A DNA stretch of 64,000 bases from Candidatus Rhodoferax bjergmarkensis (GTDB taxonomy: Bacteria; Pseudomonadota; Gammaproteobacteria; Burkholderiales; Burkholderiaceae_C), in NCBI GenBank assembly GCA_016708345.1, contig JADJFX010000035.1, positions 1 to 64,000 on the forward strand, written 5' to 3'. The notes below the pieces were generated by a model, which made no database searches, was not told where the DNA came from, and was given only the letters and a program-made list of their open reading frames with translations. The translations under genes were made by a program, and so were the position numbers. Shown piece by piece: positions 16,695 through 24,579 of this stretch; position 1 is the first letter of the stretch, and each line of letters starts with the position of its first letter.

Positions 16695-19045
16695 ACAATA
16701 CCCCAGCCAACGCAGCACCCTGCCCGCCTGTCGCGCCACAACGCGCCAGCGGCAGCTCGCACCCTCATGAAAGCGCCAGGGCCCAGGTTGCCGGTGCCGC
16801 CACCTATGTGGACGACATCCCCGAAGTTCGCGGCACTTTGTATGCGGCGCCCATTCTGTCGCCCTGCGCCCACGGAAAATTAGTTTCGGTGGACACCAGC
16901 GCCGCCCTGGCCTTGAGCGGCGTGTGTGATGTGATTTTTGCGCGTGACATTGTTGGCGACCCGGTGCTGGCGGCCTTTGCCCATGACGAGCCCATTTTTG
17001 CCATCGACACGGTGCAGCACGTGGGCCAGGTCGTCGGTTTGGTGGTGGCCACCAGCGTAGTGCAGGCCCGCGCCGCAGCCCGGCTGATCAAACTCGGTAT
17101 TGAACCGCTGCCTGCCGTTCTGACGATCCAGGATGCGCTGGCGGCAAAGAGTTATGTGCTGCCACCGGTGTTTGTCCGGCGGGGTGATGCCGCGCAGGCT
17201 CTGTCCCGCGCCGCGCACACCCTGAGCGGCACGCTGGAGGTCGGCGGTCAGGAGCACTTTTACCTTGAGGGCCAAGTGGCCTACGCGCTGCCGCAGGAGC
17301 AAAACCAGTGGCTGATTTACGCCAGCACCCAGCATCCCGGCGAGGTGCAACACTGGGTCGCGCAGGCGCTAAATCTTGACCTGCACGCGGTGCGCGTGGA
17401 GTGCCGCCGCATGGGCGGTGGTTTTGGCGGCAAGGAAACCCAGGGGGGTCACTGCGCCGTGTGGGCGGCCATTGCAGCCCACAAGCTCGGGCGTGCGGTC
17501 AAGCTGCGGCTGGACCGGGATGATGATTTCATGATCACCGGCAAGCGTCATCCGTTTTTCCACGAGTACACGGCAGGTTTTGACGACAGCGGACGCCTGT
17601 GCGGCTTGCAACTCACCATGGCGGTCAACTGCGGCTTCAGCGCCGACCTGTCCGGCCCGGTGGCCGACCGCGCGGTCTTTCACTGCGACAACGCCTACTT
17701 TTTGGAGGATGTGGACATTGCCTCCTACCGCTGCAAGCTCAACACCCAGAGCCACACGGCGTTTCGGGGCTTTGGCGGGCCACAAGGTGTGATCGTCATC
17801 GAGTCCATCATGGGCGACATTGCGCGCCATCTGGGCCTGGACCCGCTGGATGTGCGTTTGCGCAATCTGTACAGCGACGAGCTGACCAGCGGCAGCGCCG
17901 ACTCGCCACCGGCAGCACGCAACACCACCCACTACGGGATGCAGGTGGAAGACAATATTTTGCTGCCATTGCTATCAAAATTAGAGCTGTCTGCGCACTA
18001 TCGACGGGCGCAAGAGGCTATTTTTATATGGAATTCAAGCAACCCGGTGATTCGGCGCGGCATCGCCATCACCCCGGTCAAATTCGGCATCTCGTTCACC
18101 GCGACCCTGTTCAACCAGGCCGGAGCTCTGGTGCATGTCTATCTGGACGGCAGCATGGCCGTGAACCACGGCGGCACTGAAATGGGTCAGGGCCTGCACA
18201 CCAAAGTCGCCCAAATCGTGGCCGACGAGTTGGGCATTCCTTTTGAACGCGTACTGACCACCGCCAGCGATACCAGCAAAATCCCCAACGCCTCGGCGAC
18301 TGCGGCGTCCAGCGGTACCGACCTCAATGGGCGGGCCGCTCAGTTCGCGGCGCGCCACGTGCGCGACAACCTGGCCCGGTTTGTCGGCGGGCTCGATGGC
18401 TGCGGGGCTGGCGCGGTCCGCTTTGAAGCAGGCAAAGTCTTGAGCAGCACGACCACCCGCAGCTTCGACGAGGTGGTGCAACTGGCCTACGCCAACCGCA
18501 TCCAGTTGTGGAGCGACGGCTTTTACCGCACGCCCAAAATCCACTACGACAAGACCACCTTGAGCGGACGCCCGTTTTACTATTTCGCCTATGGCGCGGC
18601 TTGTACCGAAGTGGCGATTGACACACTGACGGGCGAGTGCCGTGTGCTCAAAGTGGATATATTGCACGACGTAGGCCGCTCCATCAACCCTGCCATCGAC
18701 ATTGGTCAGATCGAAGGCGGTTTTGTTCAGGGTATGGGCTGGCTCACTACGGAGCAACTGGTGTGGAACGCGCAAGGCTTGTTAAGTACCCACGCCCCCA
18801 GCACCTACAAGATTCCAACCTCTGGTGATGTACCTCAGCACTTCAAGATTGAACTCTGGCCCGAAGCCAACCGGGAAGATAACGTATTCGGGAGCAAGGC
18901 AGTGGGCGAGCCACCCTTCATGCTGTCGATCAGCGTGTTTGAGGCCTTGCGCGATGCCGTGGCAAAAGCCCGTGCCGATGGTAAGAAGGTGAAGTTAAGC
19001 GCCCCAGCAACACCCGAAAATGTGCTGAAGGCGCTGCAAGAATAA
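16691..19045 (+). CDS. xdhB: Xanthine dehydrogenase molybdenum-binding subunit
   Basis: This 784-residue subunit binds the molybdopterin cofactor and carries out purine hydroxylation. Seen are RRMGGGFGGKETQ, the TAFRGFGGPQ loop, PVKFGISFTATLFNQAGALV, GGTEMGQGLHTKVAQ, and near the end GSKAVGEPPFMLSISVFEAL with the catalytic-type glutamate in GEPP. The GTG start overlaps the xdhA stop (GTGA), with GGAG upstream. Residues about 427-449 (LLSKLELSAHYRRAQEAIFI) are encoded by a dispersed-repeat copy. xdhC, the cofactor-inserting chaperone that often follows, is not here; the next gene is convergent. Confidence 0.94.
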   Translation: MNNTPANAAPCPPVAPQRASGSSHPHESARAQVAGAATYVDDIPEVRGTLYAAPILSPCAHGKLVSVDTSAALALSGVCDVIFARDIVGDPVLAAFAHDEPIFAIDTVQHVGQVVGLVVATSVVQARAAARLIKLGIEPLPAVLTIQDALAAKSYVLPPVFVRRGDAAQALSRAAHTLSGTLEVGGQEHFYLEGQVAYALPQEQNQWLIYASTQHPGEVQHWVAQALNLDLHAVRVECRRMGGGFGGKETQGGHCAVWAAIAAHKLGRAVKLRLDRDDDFMITGKRHPFFHEYTAGFDDSGRLCGLQLTMAVNCGFSADLSGPVADRAVFHCDNAYFLEDVDIASYRCKLNTQSHTAFRGFGGPQGVIVIESIMGDIARHLGLDPLDVRLRNLYSDELTSGSADSPPAARNTTHYGMQVEDNILLPLLSKLELSAHYRRAQEAIFIWNSSNPVIRRGIAITPVKFGISFTATLFNQAGALVHVYLDGSMAVNHGGTEMGQGLHTKVAQIVADELGIPFERVLTTASDTSKIPNASATAASSGTDLNGRAAQFAARHVRDNLARFVGGLDGCGAGAVRFEAGKVLSSTTTRSFDEVVQLAYANRIQLWSDGFYRTPKIHYDKTTLSGRPFYYFAYGAACTEVAIDTLTGECRVLKVDILHDVGRSINPAIDIGQIEGGFVQGMGWLTTEQLVWNAQGLLSTHAPSTYKIPTSGDVPQHFKIELWPEANREDNVFGSKAVGEPPFMLSISVFEALRDAVAKARADGKKVKLSAPATPENVLKALQE
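17970..18038 (+). repeat. Dispersed palindromic repeat inside xdhB
   Basis: TTGCTATCAAAATTAGAGCT, GTCTGCGCACTATCGACGGG, CGCAAGAGGCTATTTTTATA. It matches the xdhA copy almost base for base and in the same reading frame (ELSAHYRRAQEA against HLAHSGRAQTA). Confidence 0.8.
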
Positions 19046-20152
19046 CTATTGACGCACCGTATCGTCTGCCGCCATTGAGACCAGGGCGACCGGCACGCCA
19101 CGCGGCGCAGCAACCGGATTGGACTCCACCCATTTGCGCACGCGCTCGGCGTCAGCAATTCGGCTGAGCTTGCCGGTTGAATCAAGAAAGACCATGATGA
19201 GCTTGCGACCCGCCACTTTGGCTTGCATGACAAGACACCGACCAGCCTCCGAGATGTAGCCCGTCTTTTGCACGCCAATATCCCAATCCGGACTCTTCAC
19301 CAGCCGGTTGGTATTTCTGAATTGCAGCGTTTGGCGTCCGACTGCGAATTCATGCTCAGGTGAAGTGGACAGTTCACGCAATATCGGGTTGTTTGACGCC
19401 ACATTGACCAGTTTGACCAGATCGCGCGCGCTGGACTGGTTTTTGCTGGACAAACCTGTTGGCTCCACGTAGTTGGTGTCATTCATGCCCAGTGCCCGTG
19501 CTTTGGCATTCATCAGTGATACAAAAACAGAAAGACCTCCGGGGAAGCTTCGTCCGAGCGCATGAGCGGCCCGGTTTTCACTGGACATCAAAGCCAAGTG
19601 CATAAGCTCGCCACGGCTGAGTTCGGCCCCCACGCGCAGGCGTGAGCTACTGCCCTTTTCGGTGTCCACATCTTCCTGCGAAATCGTGATCATTTCGTCA
19701 TTTGGCAAGCGCGCCTCACTGACAATCAGCCCCGTCATCAGCTTGGTGAGCGATGCAATCGGCAACACGGCGCTGTCATTTTTACTGAGCAAAACTTCAC
19801 TGGTTTCCTGATCAACCACCAAAGCGACGCTGGACTTCAGTGCCAACGCGTCAGAAGAACTGTGCAGGCCAGCCATTTGCCCAAATGAGAGCTGCGCTGG
19901 ACTAATGGACGCACGAGGCAGCGCCTTTTGCCTGAGCGCAACCACTGCCGAAGAAGCTTTTCGCTTCACTTGCACCGTGGTTTTGGACGCCTTGACATGC
20001 GCCGCGGTTTTTGACGACTTGGCATGGTGCCGCTTATGCTGCGCCGCATTGGCCTGCGGCAAAGAAACAGTGGCTACAAAAGCCGCCAGCCCCAAATAAA
20101 AGCTTAGTTTGCGCAAAATATTTCCTAACGCAATGGGATGAGAGGTAGACAT
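19046..20152 (-). CDS. pbpG: D-alanyl-D-alanine endopeptidase (PBP7-like)
   Basis: This 368-residue exported peptidase of the S11 family would cut peptide cross-links in peptidoglycan in the periplasm. The signal peptide is KLSFYLGLAAFVATVSLPQANAA-like, followed by a Lys/Ala-rich stretch (residues about 37-75). The catalytic motifs are all present: S-x2-K in LPIASLTKLMTG, S-x-N in LMSSENRAAHALGRSFPGG, and K-T-G in GVQKTGYISEAG. It ends convergently with xdhB with no gap. It is probably transcribed alone; the upstream leuA gene has its own terminator. Confidence 0.88.
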   Translation of the reverse strand: MSTSHPIALGNILRKLSFYLGLAAFVATVSLPQANAAQHKRHHAKSSKTAAHVKASKTTVQVKRKASSAVVALRQKALPRASISPAQLSFGQMAGLHSSSDALALKSSVALVVDQETSEVLLSKNDSAVLPIASLTKLMTGLIVSEARLPNDEMITISQEDVDTEKGSSSRLRVGAELSRGELMHLALMSSENRAAHALGRSFPGGLSVFVSLMNAKARALGMNDTNYVEPTGLSSKNQSSARDLVKLVNVASNNPILRELSTSPEHEFAVGRQTLQFRNTNRLVKSPDWDIGVQKTGYISEAGRCLVMQAKVAGRKLIMVFLDSTGKLSRIADAERVRKWVESNPVAAPRGVPVALVSMAADDTVRQ

Positions 20153-20196
20153 GCATTCATCTCCGTTATTGTTTCTCTGAAGTAGAAGTTTATACA

Positions 20197-20235
20197 GAAA
20201 AGACGCGCAAGATCAATTACTTGCACGTCTTTCTT
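20197..20235 (-). terminator. Terminator after leuA
   Basis: Minus strand: AAGAAAGACGTGCAAG pairs with CTTGCGCGTCTTTTCT, giving a long stem ending in a T-rich tail. It lies between the leuA stop and the pbpG start. Confidence 0.65.
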
Positions 20236-20272
20236 AAACAAGAACCTGTAAACAGGTACTATTTCAGCTCTA

Positions 20273-21811
20273 CTAGCCTTGTGCAGCCACCCGATCGGCT
20301 TTGCTGTGCAATTTATTCAGTGCGCTCAGGTAGGCTTTGGCTGAGGCCACCACAATATCCGGGTCCGCCCCAATGCCATTGACGACCCGACCACTGTTTT
20401 GCAAACGCACCGTCACTTCACCTTGGCTCTCGGTGGAGCCACTGATGGCATTCACTGAATAGAGCACCATTTCAGCTCCGCTTTGCACATGGGTCTCGAT
20501 GGCTTTGAGTGAAGCATCCACCGGCCCATTGCCGTCGGATGAACCTTTAACCTCTTTGCCGTCCACCGTGAACACTATGCTTGCTTGGGGTCGTTCACCG
20601 GTTTCACTGTGTTGCGACAGGGACACAAAACCGTACTTCTCATGCTCATGCGTGATGCTCTCGTCACTGACCAAGGCCAGAATGTCTTCGTCAAAAATTT
20701 CAGTCTTGCGATCGGCCAGCTCTTTGAATTTGGCAAAAGCTGTGTTTATATCGCCCTCGCTTTCCATCTCGACACCCAATTCTTGCAAGCGTTGCTTGAA
20801 AGCGTTGCGGCCGCTGAGCTTGCCCAGCACAATTTTGTTGGCCGTCCAGCCCACATCTTCGGCCCGCATGATTTCGTAGGTGTCGCGCGCCTTGAGCACA
20901 CCATCCTGATGGATACCGGAAGCGTGGGCAAACGCATTGGCCCCCACCACCGCCTTGTTCGGCTGCACCACAAAACCGGTGGTCTGGCTGACCATGCGGC
21001 TGGCAGCCAGAATGTGCTTGGTATCAATGCCCAGATCAAGTCCAAAATAATCCCGACGCGTCTTGACGGCCATCACGATTTCTTCCAGGCTGCAGTTACC
21101 GGCGCGTTCACCCAAGCCGTTGATGGTGCATTCGACTTGCCGGGCACCACCAATCTTCACGCCTGCCAACGAGTTGGCAACCGCCATGCCAAGATCGTTA
21201 TGGCAATGAACCGACCAAATGGCTTTGTCCGAGTTGGGAATACGCTCGCGCAGGGTCTTGATGAAGTTGCCATACAGTTCAGGGATCGCGTAGCCCACCG
21301 TATCAGGCACGTTGATGGTCGTGGCACCCTCGTGAATGACCGCCTCAAGAATGCGGCACAAAAAATCGACGTCGCTTCGATAACCGTCTTCCGGACTGAA
21401 CTCCACGTCGGCAACCAGGTTGCGCGCAAAGCGCACCGCCTGTTTGGCCTGCTCGTACACCTGATCTGGTGTCATGCGCAATTTCTTCTCCATGTGCAAG
21501 GCTGAAGTAGCAATGAAGGTATGAATACGCGCACTGTTGGCTCCTTTGAGCGCCTCGGCAGCCCGCGCAATGTCCCGATCATTGGCGCGGGACAAGGAAC
21601 ACACTGTAGAGTCCTTGATGTGGCTGGCAATGCATTGAACTGCCTCAAAATCACCGTTAGAACTGGCGGCAAAACCTGCCTCGATCACATCGACTTTCAA
21701 ACGCTCCAGCTGGCGGGCTATGCGCAACTTTTCGTCCTTGTTCATGGATGCGCCGGGCGACTGCTCGCCATCACGCAAGGTCGTATCAAAAATAATCAAT
21801 TTATCAGCCAT
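20273..21811 (-). CDS. leuA: 2-isopropylmalate synthase
   Basis: LeuA condenses 2-ketoisovalerate with acetyl-CoA, the first step of leucine synthesis, and is feedback-inhibited by leucine. The protein is 512 residues. The catalytic barrel begins FDTTLRDGEQSPGASMNKDE; HCHNDLGMAVANSLAG and NGLGERAGNCSLEE follow, then AFAHASGIHQDGVLK; the C-terminal regulatory domain starts near residue 390. The ATG at 21811 has AGGAGA 6 bases upstream; longer frames run into the leader. The gene is last in the ilvB-ilvH-ilvC-pssA-leuA series but is separated from pssA by a leader peptide and an attenuator hairpin. Confidence 0.96.
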   Translation of the reverse strand: MADKLIIFDTTLRDGEQSPGASMNKDEKLRIARQLERLKVDVIEAGFAASSNGDFEAVQCIASHIKDSTVCSLSRANDRDIARAAEALKGANSARIHTFIATSALHMEKKLRMTPDQVYEQAKQAVRFARNLVADVEFSPEDGYRSDVDFLCRILEAVIHEGATTINVPDTVGYAIPELYGNFIKTLRERIPNSDKAIWSVHCHNDLGMAVANSLAGVKIGGARQVECTINGLGERAGNCSLEEIVMAVKTRRDYFGLDLGIDTKHILAASRMVSQTTGFVVQPNKAVVGANAFAHASGIHQDGVLKARDTYEIMRAEDVGWTANKIVLGKLSGRNAFKQRLQELGVEMESEGDINTAFAKFKELADRKTEIFDEDILALVSDESITHEHEKYGFVSLSQHSETGERPQASIVFTVDGKEVKGSSDGNGPVDASLKAIETHVQSGAEMVLYSVNAISGSTESQGEVTVRLQNSGRVVNGIGADPDIVVASAKAYLSALNKLHSKADRVAAQG

Positions 21812-21867
21812 CTGGTTTCTCCTGTTATTTTGAAAATCTGCAACCGAAAAAATGGACGCACAAAACA

Positions 21868-21898
21868 AAAAGCCCGTTGCGCAAACATACGGGCTTTT
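21868..21898 (-). terminator. leuA attenuator hairpin
   Basis: On the minus strand AAAAGCCCGT and ACGGGCTTTT form a 10-bp stem followed by TTTTTG, about 57 bases before the leuA start. It stands between the leader peptide and leuA, so it is an attenuator rather than an end-of-operon terminator. The 5' arm (GCCCGT, 21889-21894) can instead pair with ACGGGC at 21931-21936 inside the leader ORF. Confidence 0.85.
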
Positions 21899-21919
21899 GG
21901 ATTGGGTTTAGCGCGTGCG

Positions 21920-21973
21920 CTACCGAGTCCGCCCGTCAGGCGTTAGCAGTAGCGCTAGCGAAATAGTGTTCAT
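21920..21973 (-). CDS. leuL: Leucine leader peptide (attenuation control of leuA)
   Basis: This 17-codon ORF reads MNTISLALLLTPDGRTR and then stops. Four of five codons in a row are leucine (CTA GCG CTA CTG CTA), mostly the rare CTA. It lies upstream of leuA on the same strand. The Leu-codon segment GCGCTAC (21949-21955) can pair with GTAGCGC over the stop codon (21917-21923), and the intervening ACGGGC can pair with the 5' arm of the terminator hairpin. This is the classic arrangement in which ribosome stalling at Leu codons favours antitermination. The ribosome-binding site is weak (TTGAGCAC). Confidence 0.85.
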   Translation of the reverse strand: MNTISLALLLTPDGRTR

Positions 21974-22060
21974 GTGCTCAATGTACCACAAGTCATTTGG
22001 TAATCTAAACCTTGCAATCAAAGCACATACCAACTTTCATGCCAGCCGCGAAGAAATTGC

Positions 22061-22894
22061 TCAATCATGAAGCCCTCTTTCTTCAGGCTCATGGGTAGAG
22101 ACACTGATCACGCTGGTTTGAACACCCTTGGCCTTGCGCCACACATATATCACATAGCCACTCAAACCATAGGCAACAAAAATTGCAAACATCACGATAG
22201 GCGGATGAATATTGACCACACCAATGCCCAAAGCAATCAGGACAATCACCGCAAAAGGCACACTCTTTTTCATGTGCACATCTTTGAAACTGTAAAAAGG
22301 AACATTTGTAACCATGGTCAAACCAGAATACAAAGCCAGAAAAAACATAAGCCAAGGAATGGGAACTCCCCACAATGTCTCATAACCATGGGCTCCCGCA
22401 TCGGTCATCAACCAGATAAAACCGGCCATCAAAGCCGCAGCCGCTGGCGATGGGAGCCCTTGAAAATAACGTTTGTCCACCACGGCTGTGTTGACATTGA
22501 AACGAGCCAAGCGCAGTGCAGCACAAGCACAGTAAACGAACGCAGCTATCCAGCCCCAACGTCCCAAATTTTTGAGCGACCAGACGTATGAAATCAGTGC
22601 CGGCGCTGCACCAAATGACACCATGTCTGAAAGCGAGTCCATTTGTTCACCAAACGCACTTTGCGTGTTGGTCATACGTGCGACACGGCCATCGAGGCTG
22701 TCGAGCACCATGGCGCAAAAAATGCCGACAGCAGCCAACTCGAAGCGCCCATTGATCGCCATCACAATGGCATAAAAACCACCAAACAGCGCTGCCAGCG
22801 TAAATAAATTAGGCAGTATGTAGATACCCTTGCGACGCTTGACCGCAGTCGCCGTTTGCCCCTCAGCTAAGCCCATTGGGTTTCCGTCATTCAT
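22061..22894 (-). CDS. pssA: CDP-diacylglycerol-serine O-phosphatidyltransferase (phosphatidylserine synthase)
   Basis: PssA makes phosphatidylserine from CDP-diacylglycerol and L-serine at the inner membrane. The 277-residue protein has the CDP-alcohol phosphotransferase motif D-G-x2-A-R-x8-G-x3-D-x3-D (LDGRVARMTNTQSAFGEQMD, then SLSD) near residue 70 and about eight hydrophobic segments. The position between ilvC and leuA is the one known from many Burkholderiales. A hairpin at 22922-22947 partly separates it from ilvC. Confidence 0.93.
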   Translation of the reverse strand: MNDGNPMGLAEGQTATAVKRRKGIYILPNLFTLAALFGGFYAIVMAINGRFELAAVGIFCAMVLDSLDGRVARMTNTQSAFGEQMDSLSDMVSFGAAPALISYVWSLKNLGRWGWIAAFVYCACAALRLARFNVNTAVVDKRYFQGLPSPAAAALMAGFIWLMTDAGAHGYETLWGVPIPWLMFFLALYSGLTMVTNVPFYSFKDVHMKKSVPFAVIVLIALGIGVVNIHPPIVMFAIFVAYGLSGYVIYVWRKAKGVQTSVISVSTHEPEERGLHD

Positions 22895-22921
22895 AGAATT
22901 GGCCTCCAGCCGTTAATAGTA

Positions 22922-22947
22922 ACAAAGGCCACCGAAGTGGCCTTTGT
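22922..22947 (-). terminator. Hairpin between ilvC and pssA
   Basis: ACAAAGGCCAC and GTGGCCTTTGT form a perfect 11-bp stem closed by a TTCG loop (minus strand), followed by TACTATT. The stem is strong but the T tract is short, so partial termination or mRNA-end stabilisation is likely. Confidence 0.7.
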
Positions 22948-22964
22948 CAGGGCAAACACACAAC

Positions 22965-23981
22965 TCAGTTGCGAGTCTGATCAACCAATTTGTTTTTCTT
23001 GATCCAGGGCATCATCGCACGAAGGGTTTCGCCGACTTTCTCGATCTGATGCTCGGAAGTTAAACGGCGGCGGCTCAACAAAGTGGGTGCGCCAGCCTTG
23101 TTTTCCAAAATGAAACTCTTAGCGTATTCGCCGGTCTGAATGTCTTTCAGGCACTGACGCATGGCATCTTTGGTCGCACTTGTCACAATGCGCGGGCCCG
23201 TCACGTACTCGCCATACTCTGCATTGTTCGATATAGAGTAATTCATGTTGGCGATGCCGCCTTCGTAAATCATGTCCACGATCAACTTAAGTTCATGGAG
23301 GCACTCAAAATACGCCATCTCGGGCGCATAACCGGCTTCGACCAAGGTCTCGAAACCGGCTTTGATGAGTTCAACCGTACCGCCACAAAGAACTGCTTGC
23401 TCACCGAACAAATCGGTTTCGGTTTCTTCACGGAAGTTGGTTTCGATGATGCCGGCCTTGCCGCCACCGTTGGCCATCGCATAGCTCAAGGCCAGATCGC
23501 GTGTGCGACCCGATTTGTCTTGATGAATGGCGATCAAATGTGGAACGCCGCCACCTTGTGCATAGGTTCCGCGAACCGTATGACCGGGTGCCTTGGGTGC
23601 CACCATCCAGACATCCAGATCGGCACGGGGGCTAACCAGACCGTAGTGAACGTTGAAGCCATGCGCAAACACCAGCGAGGCACCTTGCTTGATGTTGGGC
23701 TCAATGTCATTGGTATAAACCGCTGCAATTTGCTCATCAGGCAACAAGATCATGACAACATCAGCGGCCTTGACAGCATCAGCGACTTCCGCGACTTGAA
23801 GACCGGCTTTTTCAACCTTGGGCCAAGACGCGCCACCCTTGCGCAAGCCAACCACAACTTTCACCCCACTGTCGTTCAAATTTTGCGCGTGGGCATGGCC
23901 TTGGCTACCATAGCCAATGATTGCAACCGTCTTGCCTTTGATGAGACTCAGATCACAGTCTTTGTCGTAAAAAACTTTCAT
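22965..23981 (-). CDS. ilvC: Ketol-acid reductoisomerase (class I)
   Basis: IlvC converts acetolactate and acetohydroxybutyrate to the dihydroxy acids of valine and isoleucine synthesis using NADPH and Mg2+. The 338-residue length is that of the short class I form. Seen are the Rossmann motif IIGYGSQGHAHAQNLNDSGV, LLPDEQIAAVY, FAHGFNVHYG, the metal-binding DLFGEQAVLCGG, and the C-terminal ECLHELKLIVDMIYEGGIAN. It follows ilvH by 21 bases on the same strand. Confidence 0.97.
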   Translation of the reverse strand: MKVFYDKDCDLSLIKGKTVAIIGYGSQGHAHAQNLNDSGVKVVVGLRKGGASWPKVEKAGLQVAEVADAVKAADVVMILLPDEQIAAVYTNDIEPNIKQGASLVFAHGFNVHYGLVSPRADLDVWMVAPKAPGHTVRGTYAQGGGVPHLIAIHQDKSGRTRDLALSYAMANGGGKAGIIETNFREETETDLFGEQAVLCGGTVELIKAGFETLVEAGYAPEMAYFECLHELKLIVDMIYEGGIANMNYSISNNAEYGEYVTGPRIVTSATKDAMRQCLKDIQTGEYAKSFILENKAGAPTLLSRRRLTSEHQIEKVGETLRAMMPWIKKNKLVDQTRN

Positions 23982-24002
23982 TTTCTTCTCCGTAATAAAA
24001 AA

Positions 24003-24494
24003 TTAAACTCTCAAAATACGTTCGCCACGCCCTATGCCACTAGAGCCAGTGCGAACTGTTTCCAATATCGCGCTGCGCTCTATGGCGTCAAGAAAAGCGT
24101 CGTTCTTCGACTGATCACCGGTCAACTCTATGGTGTAGCTTTTCTCGGTCACATCAATGATGTGACCGCGAAAAATATCCGCCAAACGCTTCATCTCCTC
24201 ACGCTCCTTGCCCACGGCCCGAACTTTGACGATCATGAGTTCACGTTCAATGTAAGCACCTTCGGTCAGGTCAACTACCTTCACCACTTCAATCAAGCGG
24301 TTCAGATGCTTGGTGATCTGCTCAATGACATCATCCGAACCGGTGGTTTGAATGGTCATTCGAGACAGGCTTGGATCCTCAGTGGGGGCCACCGTGAGGG
24401 ATTCGATGTTATAGCCACGAGCAGAAAAAAGGCCGACAACCCGCGAAAGGGCACCAGCTTCATTTTCCAGCAAGACTGCAATGATATGTTTCAT
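24003..24494 (-). CDS. ilvH: Acetolactate synthase small (regulatory) subunit
   Basis: This 163-residue subunit binds valine and tunes the catalytic subunit. The N-terminal ACT domain is MKHIIAVLLENEAGALSRVV with GLFSARGYNIESLTVAPTED. The C-terminal half carries RELMIVKVRAVGKEREEMKR. The ATG at 24494 matches the family start, with GAGG-type sequence just upstream (AAGAGGAATCAC). The gene lies 85 bases after ilvB and 21 before ilvC. Confidence 0.95.
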   Translation of the reverse strand: MKHIIAVLLENEAGALSRVVGLFSARGYNIESLTVAPTEDPSLSRMTIQTTGSDDVIEQITKHLNRLIEVVKVVDLTEGAYIERELMIVKVRAVGKEREEMKRLADIFRGHIIDVTEKSYTIELTGDQSKNDAFLDAIERSAILETVRTGSSGIGRGERILRV

Positions 24495-24579
24495 AGTATG
24501 TGATTCCTCTTTTCGCTGCCCTCCCCCTGCGGCGGTAACCGCAGAGCTTGGCAAACAATAGATTCGTCAAAGGTTAGTT

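Noticed and set aside
23295..24503. 402-residue plus-strand frame opposite ilvC and ilvH
   Set aside because: It spans two well-supported genes on the other strand and has no family features.
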